Source: Gimesia chilikensis (GTDB lineage: Bacteria > Planctomycetota > Planctomycetia > Planctomycetales > Planctomycetaceae). From it: a DNA stretch of 64,000 nt. The translations under genes and the position numbers were made by a program. Each line of letters starts with the position of its first letter. Position 1 is the stretch's first letter. The stretch is from the NCBI RefSeq assembly GCF_007744075.1, contig NZ_CP036266.1, forward strand, positions 5,007,748-5,071,747. Direction: 5' to 3'. Shown in pieces: positions 24,456-33,002 of this stretch. The notes under the pieces are model-generated. The model was not told the origin of the DNA. It ran no database searches and was given only the letters and a program-made list of their open reading frames with translations.

Positions 24456-26639
24456 ATGCTGAAACTGCGCCGTTTTGCTCTGCTCTTTGTGTCCTGTTTT
24501 GTTCTCTGTTCTCAGCTGACGGATGTGCGGGCCGATGTCCGGCTGCCGCATATTTTTGGCGACCATATGGTGCTGCAGCGGGGACAGGAGATTCCGGTCT
24601 GGGGCTGGGCCGATGCCGGCGAGCAGGTCACCGTTCAACTCAAAGAGGACAGCGTTGAGACAACCGCAGACGACCAGGGCAAGTGGATGGTCAAGCTGCC
24701 CGCCCAGGTGGTGGGTGATCCCGTCACGCTGACTGTGAAGGGCAAGAACACCGTCTCATTCCAGGATGTACTGCTGGGCGAAGTCTGGCTCTGCTCGGGT
24801 CAGTCGAATATGGAATGGCCCGTTTCGCGGAGTAATGATTTTGATAATGAAAAAGCGGCTGCCAATTATCCGCAGATCCGTCATATTAAGGTTCCCCGCG
24901 TTCCCAAAGGATTTCCGCAGGACGATGTCGATGCCCAGTGGACCGTCTGTTCCCCCGAGACAGTAGGCGGCTATACGGCGGCGGGCTACTTCTTTGGACG
25001 CAAACTGCACCAGGAATTGAATGTGCCGATCGGGCTGGTGAATTCTTCCTGGGGTGGAACCCGCATTGAACCGTGGACGCCTCCGGTCGGATTTGAAAAG
25101 GTGTCTGCCCTGGCGGCAATCTTCAAACAAGTCCAGCTGACCAATCCTGCGACCGGTGCCTACAAGTCGGTCCTGGAGCGCTACCTGCAGCAACTGGATG
25201 CCTGGTCAACCAAAGCGAAGGTCGCGCTCAACGCCGAAGCTCCACTGCAGCCGGCTCCCGCTTATCCCACGGCGATTCAACCGCTGACCAGTCATACTTC
25301 GCCGACAACACTCTACAACGGGATGATTCATCCGCTGGTCCCCTTTGCCATGCGTGGCGCGATCTGGTACCAGGGAGAATCCAATCATGTGGAAGGGATG
25401 ATGTATTATGAAAAAATGAAAGCCCTGATCAACGGCTGGCGGGACGTCTGGAAGCAGGGCGAGTTCCCGTTCCTGTACGTGCAGATTGCTCCTTATCACT
25501 ATGGCAGTGAATCGCCGAGCATTCTGCCTCTGTTGTGGGAAGCACAGAACAAGGCCCTGGAGATTCCACATACCGGTCAGGCAGTCATCCACGATATCGG
25601 CGATCTGAAAGACATTCACCCCACCAACAAACAGGACGTCGGGAAGCGGCTGGCGTTGATTGCCCTGGCGAAAACGTACGGCCAGAAGGATCTGGTTCAT
25701 TCCGGACCGACTTTCAAATCACTGAAAAAAGAGGGGAACAAGCTGCGGGTCACGTTCGACAATGTGGGCAGTGGTCTGGTTGCGCGTGATGGTAAGCCGC
25801 TGAGCTGGTTTGAGATCATCGGCAAAGAGACCGACTTCGTCCCTGCGGATGCGGTGATCGAGGGAGACTCGGTAGTGCTCTCCTCTCCCAAGGTCAAAGA
25901 GGCAGCAGCCATGCGGTTTGGCTGGCATAAACTGGCTGAACCGAACCTGTCGAACAAGGAAGGTCTGCCCGCTGCTCCCTTCCGTGCCGGCAAGGTTCCC
26001 GAACGGGACTGGCTGTCACTGAAAGTCGACGAATCCAAAAACTATAAGCTGATCTATGACCTCGATCTGAAAAATCTGGGGAAGGACATCACCTACACGC
26101 GCGATCTGAGCGGAAGCTTCACGCAGCCCTTCAAGCGGATCGCCTATTTCCTGGAACTCCAGAAACCGGGTGAAGAAACCCAGTATGTATTTACATCGAT
26201 GGACGCGTTTACGGACGACCTGAAGAAAATCGCGGTGCCGACACTGGACAGCAAAGCGTACTTCCAGACCAAGGTGGGAAATCTGAATGTGGTTTCAAAT
26301 GTCGCGGGCATCGCGACGGGGACCGGGCTGAAGGGGGGAAACATTGAGTTCTGGCCCGGAAACTATGGTCCCACGAACGCGGCGAATATCCCGAACGCAA
26401 GTACCAGCCTGTGGGACTTCGGCGATGAGCCGGCAGAACCTTCAGACGGTTACGGCAGTATGCAGGTGCATAACTTTGAGGCGAAGCAGACGATCTTCGC
26501 GATCAACCAGTGGAAAAGCGGTCCCAACGCTGACCTGGGTATCGGCAACAGCTCCGGCCGTACCCGCGACTGGACGTTTATGTCGAACGCGTCGCAGTAC
26601 GATGTGAAACGGTTACGGGTTCTGGTGCTGCCTGAATAG
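24456..26639 (+). CDS. Sialate O-acetylesterase (SASA domain), exported
   Basis: The protein has 727 residues from ATG 24456 (a GTG nine bases upstream is in frame). Signal peptide about 1-26 (LRRFALLFVSCFVLCSQL). N-terminal beta-sandwich (VRLPHIFGDHMVLQRGQEIPVW), then an SGNH/SASA hydrolase with the nucleophile motif GQSNMEW (Ser about 117), SWGGTRIEPW, GAIWYQGESN and the Asp/His element DLKDIHPTN (His about 388). It removes O-acetyl groups from sialic acid or related sugar esters outside the cytoplasm. The C-terminal 200 residues are an extra beta-rich domain with NLGKDITYTRDLSG. Its last 12 codons are duplicated as a remnant at 28704-28748. Confidence 0.92.
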   Translation: MLKLRRFALLFVSCFVLCSQLTDVRADVRLPHIFGDHMVLQRGQEIPVWGWADAGEQVTVQLKEDSVETTADDQGKWMVKLPAQVVGDPVTLTVKGKNTVSFQDVLLGEVWLCSGQSNMEWPVSRSNDFDNEKAAANYPQIRHIKVPRVPKGFPQDDVDAQWTVCSPETVGGYTAAGYFFGRKLHQELNVPIGLVNSSWGGTRIEPWTPPVGFEKVSALAAIFKQVQLTNPATGAYKSVLERYLQQLDAWSTKAKVALNAEAPLQPAPAYPTAIQPLTSHTSPTTLYNGMIHPLVPFAMRGAIWYQGESNHVEGMMYYEKMKALINGWRDVWKQGEFPFLYVQIAPYHYGSESPSILPLLWEAQNKALEIPHTGQAVIHDIGDLKDIHPTNKQDVGKRLALIALAKTYGQKDLVHSGPTFKSLKKEGNKLRVTFDNVGSGLVARDGKPLSWFEIIGKETDFVPADAVIEGDSVVLSSPKVKEAAAMRFGWHKLAEPNLSNKEGLPAAPFRAGKVPERDWLSLKVDESKNYKLIYDLDLKNLGKDITYTRDLSGSFTQPFKRIAYFLELQKPGEETQYVFTSMDAFTDDLKKIAVPTLDSKAYFQTKVGNLNVVSNVAGIATGTGLKGGNIEFWPGNYGPTNAANIPNASTSLWDFGDEPAEPSDGYGSMQVHNFEAKQTIFAINQWKSGPNADLGIGNSSGRTRDWTFMSNASQYDVKRLRVLVLPE

Positions 26640-26644
26640 GTGGG
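26600..26644 (+). repeat. 3' end of the esterase gene, parental copy of a 45-bp direct repeat
   Basis: These bases encode DVKRLRVLVLPE, the stop codon and five more bases. They match 28704-28748 with about three substitutions. The two copies flank the third family B gene in direct orientation. Confidence 0.75.
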
Positions 26645-26991
26645 TCGTAATAACGTTTGTTTTTGACTACCACGAAAGACACGAAATCTTACCAGTCATG
26701 TTTCCTCGATTGGAAAATGCCTACTTTTCATATTTTGAGTTCAATCAATTCTTAATCCCAAAGGGATGGGAAAGGACAGCTGCAATCATTGCCTCCTCAG
26801 GCCAGGGCATTGCTTTTTCGAGCATAGTAGCTGTTATGTCAGGACTGAGTCATACAATTTTAATCAATTCTGATTACCGCCGTGGATTCCAGGTTTATAT
26901 TTGAGAGAAGACCTATTAAACTCGAACCAGCGCACATTTGAACCGTCACATCATTTGATCATTCCCGCCCGCGATAAAGGTTCTACCAGCA
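26640..26991 (+). other. Intergenic region upstream of the third family B gene
   Basis: This 352-bp region is AT-richer than its surroundings. Apart from the short CACGAAA repeat near its start, no gene, terminator or convincing promoter was found. Short open frames inside it have no recognisable coding features. Confidence 0.5.
26668..26686 (+). repeat. TACCACGAAA repeat, short copy
   Basis: TACCACGAAAGACACGAAA, 28 bp after the esterase stop. It lacks the middle unit found in the 30-bp copies. Confidence 0.6.
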
Positions 26992-28677
26992 ATGCTTCTC
27001 CCTACCTTAAGAAAGTCCCGATTTTTCCCAAATATCACACGGCCTTCATTCCTGCTGCTGCTCTGCTTTTCAGGTATTCTTAGTGTAGTGCTCCTGAGCC
27101 AACCGGGATGCACGAACCAGACCAAGCCGGGTGCCATCGATTCAAAGTCATTTCGTCCGGAATTCGTTCCATCGAATGCTCTGGCCGTACTGGCACTGCG
27201 TCCCGCTGAGTTACTCGATCTGCCTGCACTGAAATCAGCCCGAGAAAAGCTGATTCCTGGAAAATCTCCTCAACAGCAAGTCAAGATTCTGGGAATCTCA
27301 TTGACTGAGATTGAACTGTTGACGTCCATTTTCATTCGCCCTGAACCAGAAACAAAGTTCGATTTGGCTAAGACCACAGCCACAGTGATACAAACCCGAA
27401 ATGAGTTGAAACAAGACCAGATCCTCGATTTTTTCAACAACGGGAAATCTCTGGATCAACAGGAAGTCTACGACAAGAAAATTCTCTACACCAACCACAT
27501 CGGAGAAACCTTAATCTTTTGTGACTCCCATACACTGATCTTCTGTGATGAAAGCGAACCGATTCAGGCGATTCTGGCTGCCTTGAAACAGAAACAGGAA
27601 GCCTCCTGGCAGAATAAGTGGATTGTCACCAATGAAGAGTTGATAATTTCCCTGGTGAATCTACACGAGATCAAACAACTTGTTAAAGAGCAGAAGTCTG
27701 AAGATTTATTACGAAACTATCCCCTCGCAGTCATTTTTTCGCCGATTTGGGAAAATACCCGTCTGATTACATCCTCTGTTAATTACGATGGTCAGTTTTC
27801 TGTAGAAATGAATCTATTTCAGCCAGAAAATGGAAAGCTTGTCAAAGATGCCGTTGAGAAAATCTCCGGGTTAATGACTGAGACACTCAAACAGAATGTG
27901 CCGAAGCAAGACAAGAATCATCAATCGAATGAATCCACTGACAAAACAACCAGTGAGCTCACTCTGGAGATGGTCAATTCAATGAAAGTCAAGCAGAACG
28001 GAGAAGAGATCCGTTTGAGTGCTTCGCTACCAGCATCCTCGGGAGGAGCAATTATGACTTCGATCGTTCCGATGATTTTAAAGTCGAGAGAAGCAGAGCG
28101 TCGAGGCAAGTCAAAATCCAATCTCAGACAGCTGATGTTGGCAATGCACAACTATCATGACAAACATCGTCATTTTCCCACTGCCATTGTGATGGGCCCT
28201 GATGGGAAGACACCACACAGTTGGCGGGTCGAGCTCCTCCCCTTTCTGGAGCAGCAAGCTTTATACGACCAATATCACATGGATGAACCCTGGGATAGCA
28301 AGCACAATCTGAAAATTGCTGAAACAATCGTTCCTGAATACCATAATCCCAATTCCGAAACTCCCACAAACGCATCTTACTTTGCTGTCGTCGGACCAAA
28401 TACCACATTTGGCAAGGAGGGAGGGACGCAAATCAGAGATATTAAAGATGGTACTTCAAACACGATTGCAATTGTTGAAGCAGAAAGGGATATTCCCTGG
28501 ACGAAACCGGAAGACATCGCTTATGACAGCGACAATATCCCTGAATTCGGTGGATTCCACGATGGTGGATTTTACGCTGGTTTTTGTGACGGAAGTGTAC
28601 GTTTCCTGTCAGACATGATTGAAGAGCAGCATTTAAAGAATCTCTTACAGATCAACGATGGACAGCGTGTTCCTTAA
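26992..28677 (+). CDS. Secreted protein with C-terminal DUF1559 domain, family B copy 3
   Basis: The protein has 561 residues. The N-terminal signal (SFLLLLCFSGILSVVLLSQPGC) may be a weak lipoprotein signal, with Cys after PG. The N-domain starts FRPEFVPSNALAVLALRPAELLDLPA. The C-terminal DUF1559 part keeps LRQLMLAMHNYHDKHRHFP, GPDGKTPHSWRVELLPFLEQ, DGTSNTIAIVEAERDIPW and CDGSVRF. It is more diverged than copies 1 and 2 and visibly richer in A/T. AAAGG lies 12 bases upstream. It sits between the two copies of the esterase-tail repeat. Confidence 0.85.
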   Translation: MLLPTLRKSRFFPNITRPSFLLLLCFSGILSVVLLSQPGCTNQTKPGAIDSKSFRPEFVPSNALAVLALRPAELLDLPALKSAREKLIPGKSPQQQVKILGISLTEIELLTSIFIRPEPETKFDLAKTTATVIQTRNELKQDQILDFFNNGKSLDQQEVYDKKILYTNHIGETLIFCDSHTLIFCDESEPIQAILAALKQKQEASWQNKWIVTNEELIISLVNLHEIKQLVKEQKSEDLLRNYPLAVIFSPIWENTRLITSSVNYDGQFSVEMNLFQPENGKLVKDAVEKISGLMTETLKQNVPKQDKNHQSNESTDKTTSELTLEMVNSMKVKQNGEEIRLSASLPASSGGAIMTSIVPMILKSREAERRGKSKSNLRQLMLAMHNYHDKHRHFPTAIVMGPDGKTPHSWRVELLPFLEQQALYDQYHMDEPWDSKHNLKIAETIVPEYHNPNSETPTNASYFAVVGPNTTFGKEGGTQIRDIKDGTSNTIAIVEAERDIPWTKPEDIAYDSDNIPEFGGFHDGGFYAGFCDGSVRFLSDMIEEQHLKNLLQINDGQRVP

Positions 28678-28703
28678 TTCTCTCCCGCTTCATACCCAGG
28701 TAC

Positions 28704-28748
28704 CGATGTGAGACGGTTGCGGGTACTGGTGCTGCCTGAATAGGTGGG
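28704..28748 (+). pseudogene. Remnant of a sialate O-acetylesterase 3' end
   Basis: These bases would encode DVRRLRVLVLPE and a stop, matching the last 12 codons of the esterase gene plus its stop and the following GTGGG. No upstream coding sequence in this frame is attached: 26 bp before it is the stop of the third family B gene. It is best read as the scar of a duplication or replacement. Confidence 0.7.
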
Positions 28749-28819
28749 GTTACACTTTTCAGGTTCGTTGGCAGACCAGCGTCCCCGTATTATTTTGACT
28801 TCGGAAAGCAGATCAACGA

Positions 28820-29800
28820 ATGGGACTGATCAGAACAACCAGAACTGACCTGGATGACATCATCGATGCAGAGGCGGAGAATGAGTTCGAGATACTCCCC
28901 CACATGGCACGGATAGCGCTGGCTGCGCGGATAGCCCGACGAACTGTTGAATCATTCGGCACCAGATGGCCTGAAGTTCCGCGACATGGATCTGATAAAT
29001 ATTTGCAGGCCATCAAACAGATTGAGGATCATGCTGCTTTTGGTGAACCCGTTGCAGAGATTGAGACGCTGCAAAACGAACTGATTATGTCACTGGGAGC
29101 GGTGAGACGTTCGGTTTATGATCGGGAAGATGATGTCAGTCCGACAGAGGCAGAAGAAGCTTTTGTGCGTCAGGCCGACGAAGCAACCCGAATCGTGGAA
29201 CGGGCCCTCGAAACTACTCAGTCATCCCCGTCTGCGTCTGCAGGTATTCTGCGTATCATCTATCATCGCTTTATGTTGCTGTTTAATGAGACCGACAGTG
29301 AGTTCTGTGATTCCGTGATGGATGATATTGAAAAGATCTGTGCCTATTCAGTAATCGAAATGTGGGATGACCAGACCCTGGTCGCGCCGCAAATCTTTAA
29401 ACGAGATCTGCCAAAATTCAGTGATCACAAAAGCGGGATTGAAAAATTCTTCGGATTCATCGATTCCGCGATTTCCTCTCGCTGGTTTTATGGATGTTTC
29501 TTTATTGTGCTGGCTTACTTCTCACAAAGAGCCATTGAATCTAAACCAAGAGATATTGTCTGGTATGGAATCACAGCGTTTAATCTCTTCTGGGTCACTC
29601 TGGGAATCCTGATCATGTTTCGATCTCGCTGGGCGGTGGGAGTGTATTTATTTTCCTCCGGTCTGCTTGGCGTCTATGCGGTCTACTTTGGTTTCACGGA
29701 TGCTTTTACAACCAACCGCATTATCCTTTTGGGTATGTCACTCTTCCTGATTTATCGCTACCAAGACGTCGTTGAAGCTGTGCAACAGAAATCAGTTTAA
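28820..29800 (+). CDS. Hypothetical membrane protein, soluble N-domain plus C-terminal TM helices
   Basis: The protein has 326 residues. Residues 1-210 are polar and helical (IARIARRTVESFG, AEEAFVRQADEATRIVERAL). Four hydrophobic segments follow: about 221-239 (WFYGCFFIVLAYF), 248-270 (YGITAFNLFWVTLGILIMF), 274-293 and 299-315. No family was recognised. It is followed by a clear terminator, so it is the last gene of its transcript. Confidence 0.7.
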   Translation: MGLIRTTRTDLDDIIDAEAENEFEILPHMARIALAARIARRTVESFGTRWPEVPRHGSDKYLQAIKQIEDHAAFGEPVAEIETLQNELIMSLGAVRRSVYDREDDVSPTEAEEAFVRQADEATRIVERALETTQSSPSASAGILRIIYHRFMLLFNETDSEFCDSVMDDIEKICAYSVIEMWDDQTLVAPQIFKRDLPKFSDHKSGIEKFFGFIDSAISSRWFYGCFFIVLAYFSQRAIESKPRDIVWYGITAFNLFWVTLGILIMFRSRWAVGVYLFSSGLLGVYAVYFGFTDAFTTNRIILLGMSLFLIYRYQDVVEAVQQKSV

Positions 29801-29863
29801 TCTCTCTTCACTCATCTATGTCAAATGTGGTTAGTGAAGCACCACCACTGACGACGCGAAATC

Positions 29864-29900
29864 AAAATGCCTTCCTGACGCTGTTGGGGAGGCATTTTTT
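29864..29900 (+). terminator. Rho-independent terminator
   Basis: The arm AATGCCTTCC pairs with GGGGAGGCATT (one G-T) around a 10-nt loop and is followed by TTTTTT. It lies 64 bp after the stop of the membrane protein gene. Confidence 0.8.
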
Positions 29901-29940
29901 GTTTGATGCCCTGCGGATTTCATGATGCTGCTGAGGTAGA

Positions 29941-30002
29941 TCGTGTGTCTTAATTCGTACGGTTCTTACCTGAGAAGCTATCAACCGGGGCTAATGCCCT
30001 GC
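29941..30002. repeat. Dispersed repeat, copy 2 (R1 family)
   Basis: It begins TCGTGTGTCTTAATTCG and ends AACCGGGGCTAATGCCCTGC, matching 4465-4525 at both ends. It is intergenic, between the terminator and the AT-rich promoter. Confidence 0.6.
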
Positions 30003-30034
30003 TCCCTTTCTGGTCTTCATATCAATCTTTCCTA

Positions 30035-30062
30035 TTGTGAATGTTTGTAAACTTTATATAAT
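30035..30062 (+). promoter_or_regulatory. Promoter of the prepilin-like DUF1559 gene in an AT-rich island
   Basis: TTGTGA (30035-30040), 16 bp, TATAAT (30057-30062). The next roughly 40 bp are almost pure A/T and include the overlapping repeat TAACGTAACGTAAC. The ATG at 30167 gives a leader of about 100 nt. The perfect -10 and the low-GC island support the call. Confidence 0.55.
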
Positions 30063-30166
30063 ATTATATATTTATATTAACGTAACGTAACATTAATGAT
30101 TCCGAATGCGAGTTAAGCACGTGCTCAATAACTTCTTTGATATCCTACCTTTGAGGAAATGATTTT

Positions 30167-31141
30167 ATGTCGAGACAATTCCGATCCCGTAAAGGATTTA
30201 CACTGATCGAACTGCTGGTCGTGATCGCCATTATTGCGATTTTGATTGCTTTGCTGTTACCTGCGGTTCAGCAGGCTCGTGAAGCGGCCCGCCGGTCGGA
30301 CTGCCGGAACAAGCTGAAACAGTTGGGACTGGCACTGCATAACTACAACGAAACTCATACGGTTTTCCCCCCCAGCTCTGTTGCCAAGGGGCTCTGTTCT
30401 TCCGGTACCGCTGCCGGCAACACGCTGAATGGTAATGGACTGGTTTTGCTGCTGCCGTTCCTTGATCAGAGTGCCTTGTATAATCAGCTGAACTTCTCGC
30501 TCGCGTTTGACGATTACAGCCCCGGTTCAGCGCCCCTGCCCGGCGGCGGTGCGACCACGAATGCTGACCTGGTGAATCGTAGAATGGCGATCTTCAACTG
30601 CCCGTCCGATCCGGGTCCCCAGGGTATTCCGGTCTCCAGCAGTTACATGCTGCCCGGCGGTTCGAACGAGCATCGTACGAACTACGACTTCATCGTGTAC
30701 CGTCTCTCCTATAACCATTGTAATAGCTGGACCAACCGTTCCCCCACCGTGCGGACCATGTTCGAAGATGGCAGCAAGTGCCGTCCCCGCGATGTTACCG
30801 ACGGGATGTCCAACACAGCCATGATGGCAGAGACCCGTCAGGCCTGTTGTGGTAACGGGGCGAACGCCAACTGGGGTGGTCGCGGTTATACACAGATCGG
30901 TCTGACCCTGGGCGACATGATCCCCAACCGCACCGTTCGCAACAGCTCCAGCTATCCGGGCGGATCCCGGGACTTCACTCCCTGGCTGGGTGACTGGGGA
31001 ACGACCGGCAGTTCTCACGTCGGTGGTCTGCATGTGCTGCTGGGTGATGGTGCTGTTCGCTTCATGGGCGACAATACCGATCGTTCTATCCGGCAAAACC
31101 TGGAACGGATCGCCGACGGTAATGTTCTCGGCGAATGGTAA
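30167..31141 (+). CDS. DUF1559 protein with prepilin-type N-terminal methylation signal
   Basis: The protein has 324 residues. Type IV prepilin-like leader: [28 protein letters not shown], with cleavage after Gly and Glu at +5. The DUF1559 domain follows ([44 protein letters not shown]) and ends with the [16 protein letters not shown] element. Such proteins are among the most expanded families in planctomycetes and are presumed to be surface pseudopilins. GAGGA nine bases before the ATG supports the start. It is followed by a lipoprotein gene, the usual neighbour. Confidence 0.95.
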   Translation: MSRQFRSRKGFTLIELLVVIAIIAILIALLLPAVQQAREAARRSDCRNKLKQLGLALHNYNETHTVFPPSSVAKGLCSSGTAAGNTLNGNGLVLLLPFLDQSALYNQLNFSLAFDDYSPGSAPLPGGGATTNADLVNRRMAIFNCPSDPGPQGIPVSSSYMLPGGSNEHRTNYDFIVYRLSYNHCNSWTNRSPTVRTMFEDGSKCRPRDVTDGMSNTAMMAETRQACCGNGANANWGGRGYTQIGLTLGDMIPNRTVRNSSSYPGGSRDFTPWLGDWGTTGSSHVGGLHVLLGDGAVRFMGDNTDRSIRQNLERIADGNVLGEW

Positions 31142-31303
31142 GCCGGAACCGGATCGTCAATGATCCCCATCCCTCAGCGATCGTGCGTTGAATGGATTTA
31201 AGTGCTGAACCATCCGGGTTCCGCTACCGCGGTTTCCCGGGTGGGTTTCACTATCTTCCTCCCTGCTTTTTATTATCCCTCCGTTCCTCATAGAAGGTGC
31301 TTC

Positions 31304-31792
31304 ATGTTGACTCTCAATTTACGTCCTGTGCAGACAGGAATTCTGTTGGCTGCTGCCGCTCTGCTGCTCCCGGGTTGTGGTGCTTCCAGCGAACAACCCG
31401 ATTTTGTCTCTGAACTGGTTCCCGTGACAGGGACTGTGACTTTAGATGGTGCCCCTCTGGAGGGTGTGATGGTCAACTTCATGCCGCAGGAGGGAAATGC
31501 GATTGCCTACGGTCTGACCGATGCCAGCGGAAAGTATTCGCTGCAGCCGCAGATGTCAGGTCAGGCAGAGAAGGAATCCAGCGGTGCCCTGCCTGGCGAG
31601 TACCAGGTTTACATCAGTAAACTGGTTCTCCCTGATGGGACCGCTGTTCCAGAAGGTCTCTCGGACGCGGAAGCCGAAGAAAAGGGAGCCAAACAGCTCC
31701 TGCCGCCGAAATACTCGAGCCCGGCCAACAGCAGTCTGAAAGCGACCGTGGAAAAAGGACAGACGACGGTTGATTTTGATTTGAAGAAGTAA
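31304..31792 (+). CDS. Lipoprotein with carboxypeptidase-regulatory-like domain
   Basis: The protein has 162 residues from ATG 31304 (AGAAGG upstream). Lipoprotein signal ILLAAAALLLPGC with Cys at about 24. The mature domain is a small beta-sandwich: VPVTGTVTLDGAPLEGVMVNFMPQ, YGLTDASGKYSLQ, LPGEYQVYISK, as in the planctomycete lipoproteins that follow DUF1559 genes. It ends in a strand motif (TTVDFDLKK). It is probably cotranscribed with the DUF1559 gene and followed by a strong terminator. Confidence 0.88.
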   Translation: MLTLNLRPVQTGILLAAAALLLPGCGASSEQPDFVSELVPVTGTVTLDGAPLEGVMVNFMPQEGNAIAYGLTDASGKYSLQPQMSGQAEKESSGALPGEYQVYISKLVLPDGTAVPEGLSDAEAEEKGAKQLLPPKYSSPANSSLKATVEKGQTTVDFDLKK

Positions 31793-31871
31793 GGTTGATT
31801 CAGTTTGGGCAATGAACCTCGAAAGTCATTTTTTTCGGGGTGACGTTGGCTGCGAGACTGTCACTCTCAAT

Positions 31872-31930
31872 AAGTGCGAATGGCACAGATACGTTGGCGA
31901 ACAACGTGCTGTGCGGTTCGCACTTTTTTT
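31872..31930 (+). terminator. Rho-independent terminator
   Basis: AAGTGCGAA plus GGCACAG pair with CTGTGC plus TTCGCACTT, followed by a T-run. It closes the DUF1559-lipoprotein transcript. Confidence 0.8.
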
Positions 31931-31936
31931 GTTTCT

Positions 31937-31966
31937 TAACCACGAAAAACACGAAAGGCACGAAAA
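31937..31966 (+). repeat. TAACCACGAAA repeat, copy 4
   Basis: A 30-bp copy of the CACGAAA-unit repeat (TAACCACGAAAAACACGAAA, then GGCACGAAAA), just after the terminator and in the same orientation as the other copies. Confidence 0.65.
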
Positions 31967-32303
31967 TTCACTGACTGATTTTCGGTTGCGCTGTGATCTG
32001 CGACCTAGTGATGCTGATTTTCACTGGTGCCTGATGTGCTGGGGAGATCTCCCTCTATTCCTGTTTGTGCCGTAACCTATGATATCTGATTGCGTTTGAA
32101 GCAGCGTAATTGGTTCGGAGTGTTTCCTGGATTCCCCTGGGGGATTCACTGAAACTTGATGGCCGCCAGGCGGGAGGACACGCAGGTCCTCCGCTACTTT
32201 TCTGGAATCGAACTGTGTTGCTGGATTGGGCGTTCTCCCTGACAGTTTCCTGCTCGCTGCGCTCGGCCCGAATTTTATTCGAGCCCACCCGCCTCTGTAT
32301 CCT
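31967..32303. other. Intergenic region between convergent genes
   Basis: No gene is seen. A GC-rich hairpin (GCGGGAGGAC / GTCCTCCGC, about 32172-32196) is the only structure noted and may serve as a terminator-like element, without a clear T-run. Confidence 0.4.
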
Positions 32304-33002
32304 TCAGGAAAACCAACCCATGGGACGCAGATCGACGAACGTGATCGACTCCTCTGCTGAGTCTACAATCTGCAGGATGCGTTTGATAAAGGCATCCGAT
32401 GCGGCAGCTGCTGCTGGTGAATAGGTGTGTCGCCCTTCCGTATTCCATTCTACGAGTACGGTTTCGGGGGCACTGTCCGTGTTGGGGGCTGCTTTTTCCA
32501 GCCCAAACAGCCGCAGCTCTGTGGGCTGGTCTGGCTTGAGCACTGCGGCGACAAAATGGCATTCATTCGGAACCAGTGGAGCAGGCAGGCTGATCAAAAT
32601 CACTTTCCACTCCCCTGCTTCCTGGGAAGTAAGTGCAAGCCCCTCCGCAGACAACGGTTCTTCGTTCTTGAGCTGCGTCCCTACCCCGTTCCAAAGAACT
32701 TCCAGCGATTGCTGCGCGTCATCGCCGGTAAATGTGTCATAGAATTTTACTGAGTTTCCCAGTGCCAGATGTGGCAGCCAGTATTTCGCAAACTGGAAGT
32801 GGTGGGCCCGCGGTTCCACGCGTTCCTGAAACTGCGCCTTCAATTTCTCCTCCAGATGCGGCTGATGTTTTCCATCAACATAGATCCGCCCCTGAGCGTC
32901 CATGGTCACACCGACCATTGCCGAGTCTGCCTTTTCGTCAGGTTGAGCACGCGACTTACCTGTGAACCAGCTAGAGACTTTTGAGAAAATACCTTTACCC
33001 AT
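32304..33002 (-). CDS. Hypothetical protein
   Basis: The protein has 232 residues from ATG 33002 (MGKGIFSKVSSWFTG); a longer frame begins at 33038 but the family-like amphipathic start favours 33002. No signal peptide or TM helix. Recognisable segments are MVGVTMDAQGRIYVDGK, FAKYWLPHLALGNSVKFYDTF and LEVLWNGVGTQLKN. No family was recognised. Coding bias and length support a real gene. Confidence 0.65.
   Translation of the reverse strand: MGKGIFSKVSSWFTGKSRAQPDEKADSAMVGVTMDAQGRIYVDGKHQPHLEEKLKAQFQERVEPRAHHFQFAKYWLPHLALGNSVKFYDTFTGDDAQQSLEVLWNGVGTQLKNEEPLSAEGLALTSQEAGEWKVILISLPAPLVPNECHFVAAVLKPDQPTELRLFGLEKAAPNTDSAPETVLVEWNTEGRHTYSPAAAAASDAFIKRILQIVDSAEESITFVDLRPMGWFS

Noticed and set aside
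26698..26904. 68-codon open frame upstream of family B copy 3
   Set aside because: No ribosome site and no recognisable features; the region is AT-rich intergenic sequence.
21836..31966. CACGAAA copies as parts of a CRISPR or transposon end
   Set aside because: Copies are kilobases apart, lack spacers, inverted ends and any associated cas or transposase gene.
31812..32075. 87-codon open frame after the lipoprotein gene
   Set aside because: It spans a terminator and the CACGAAA repeat, so it is not a plausible gene.
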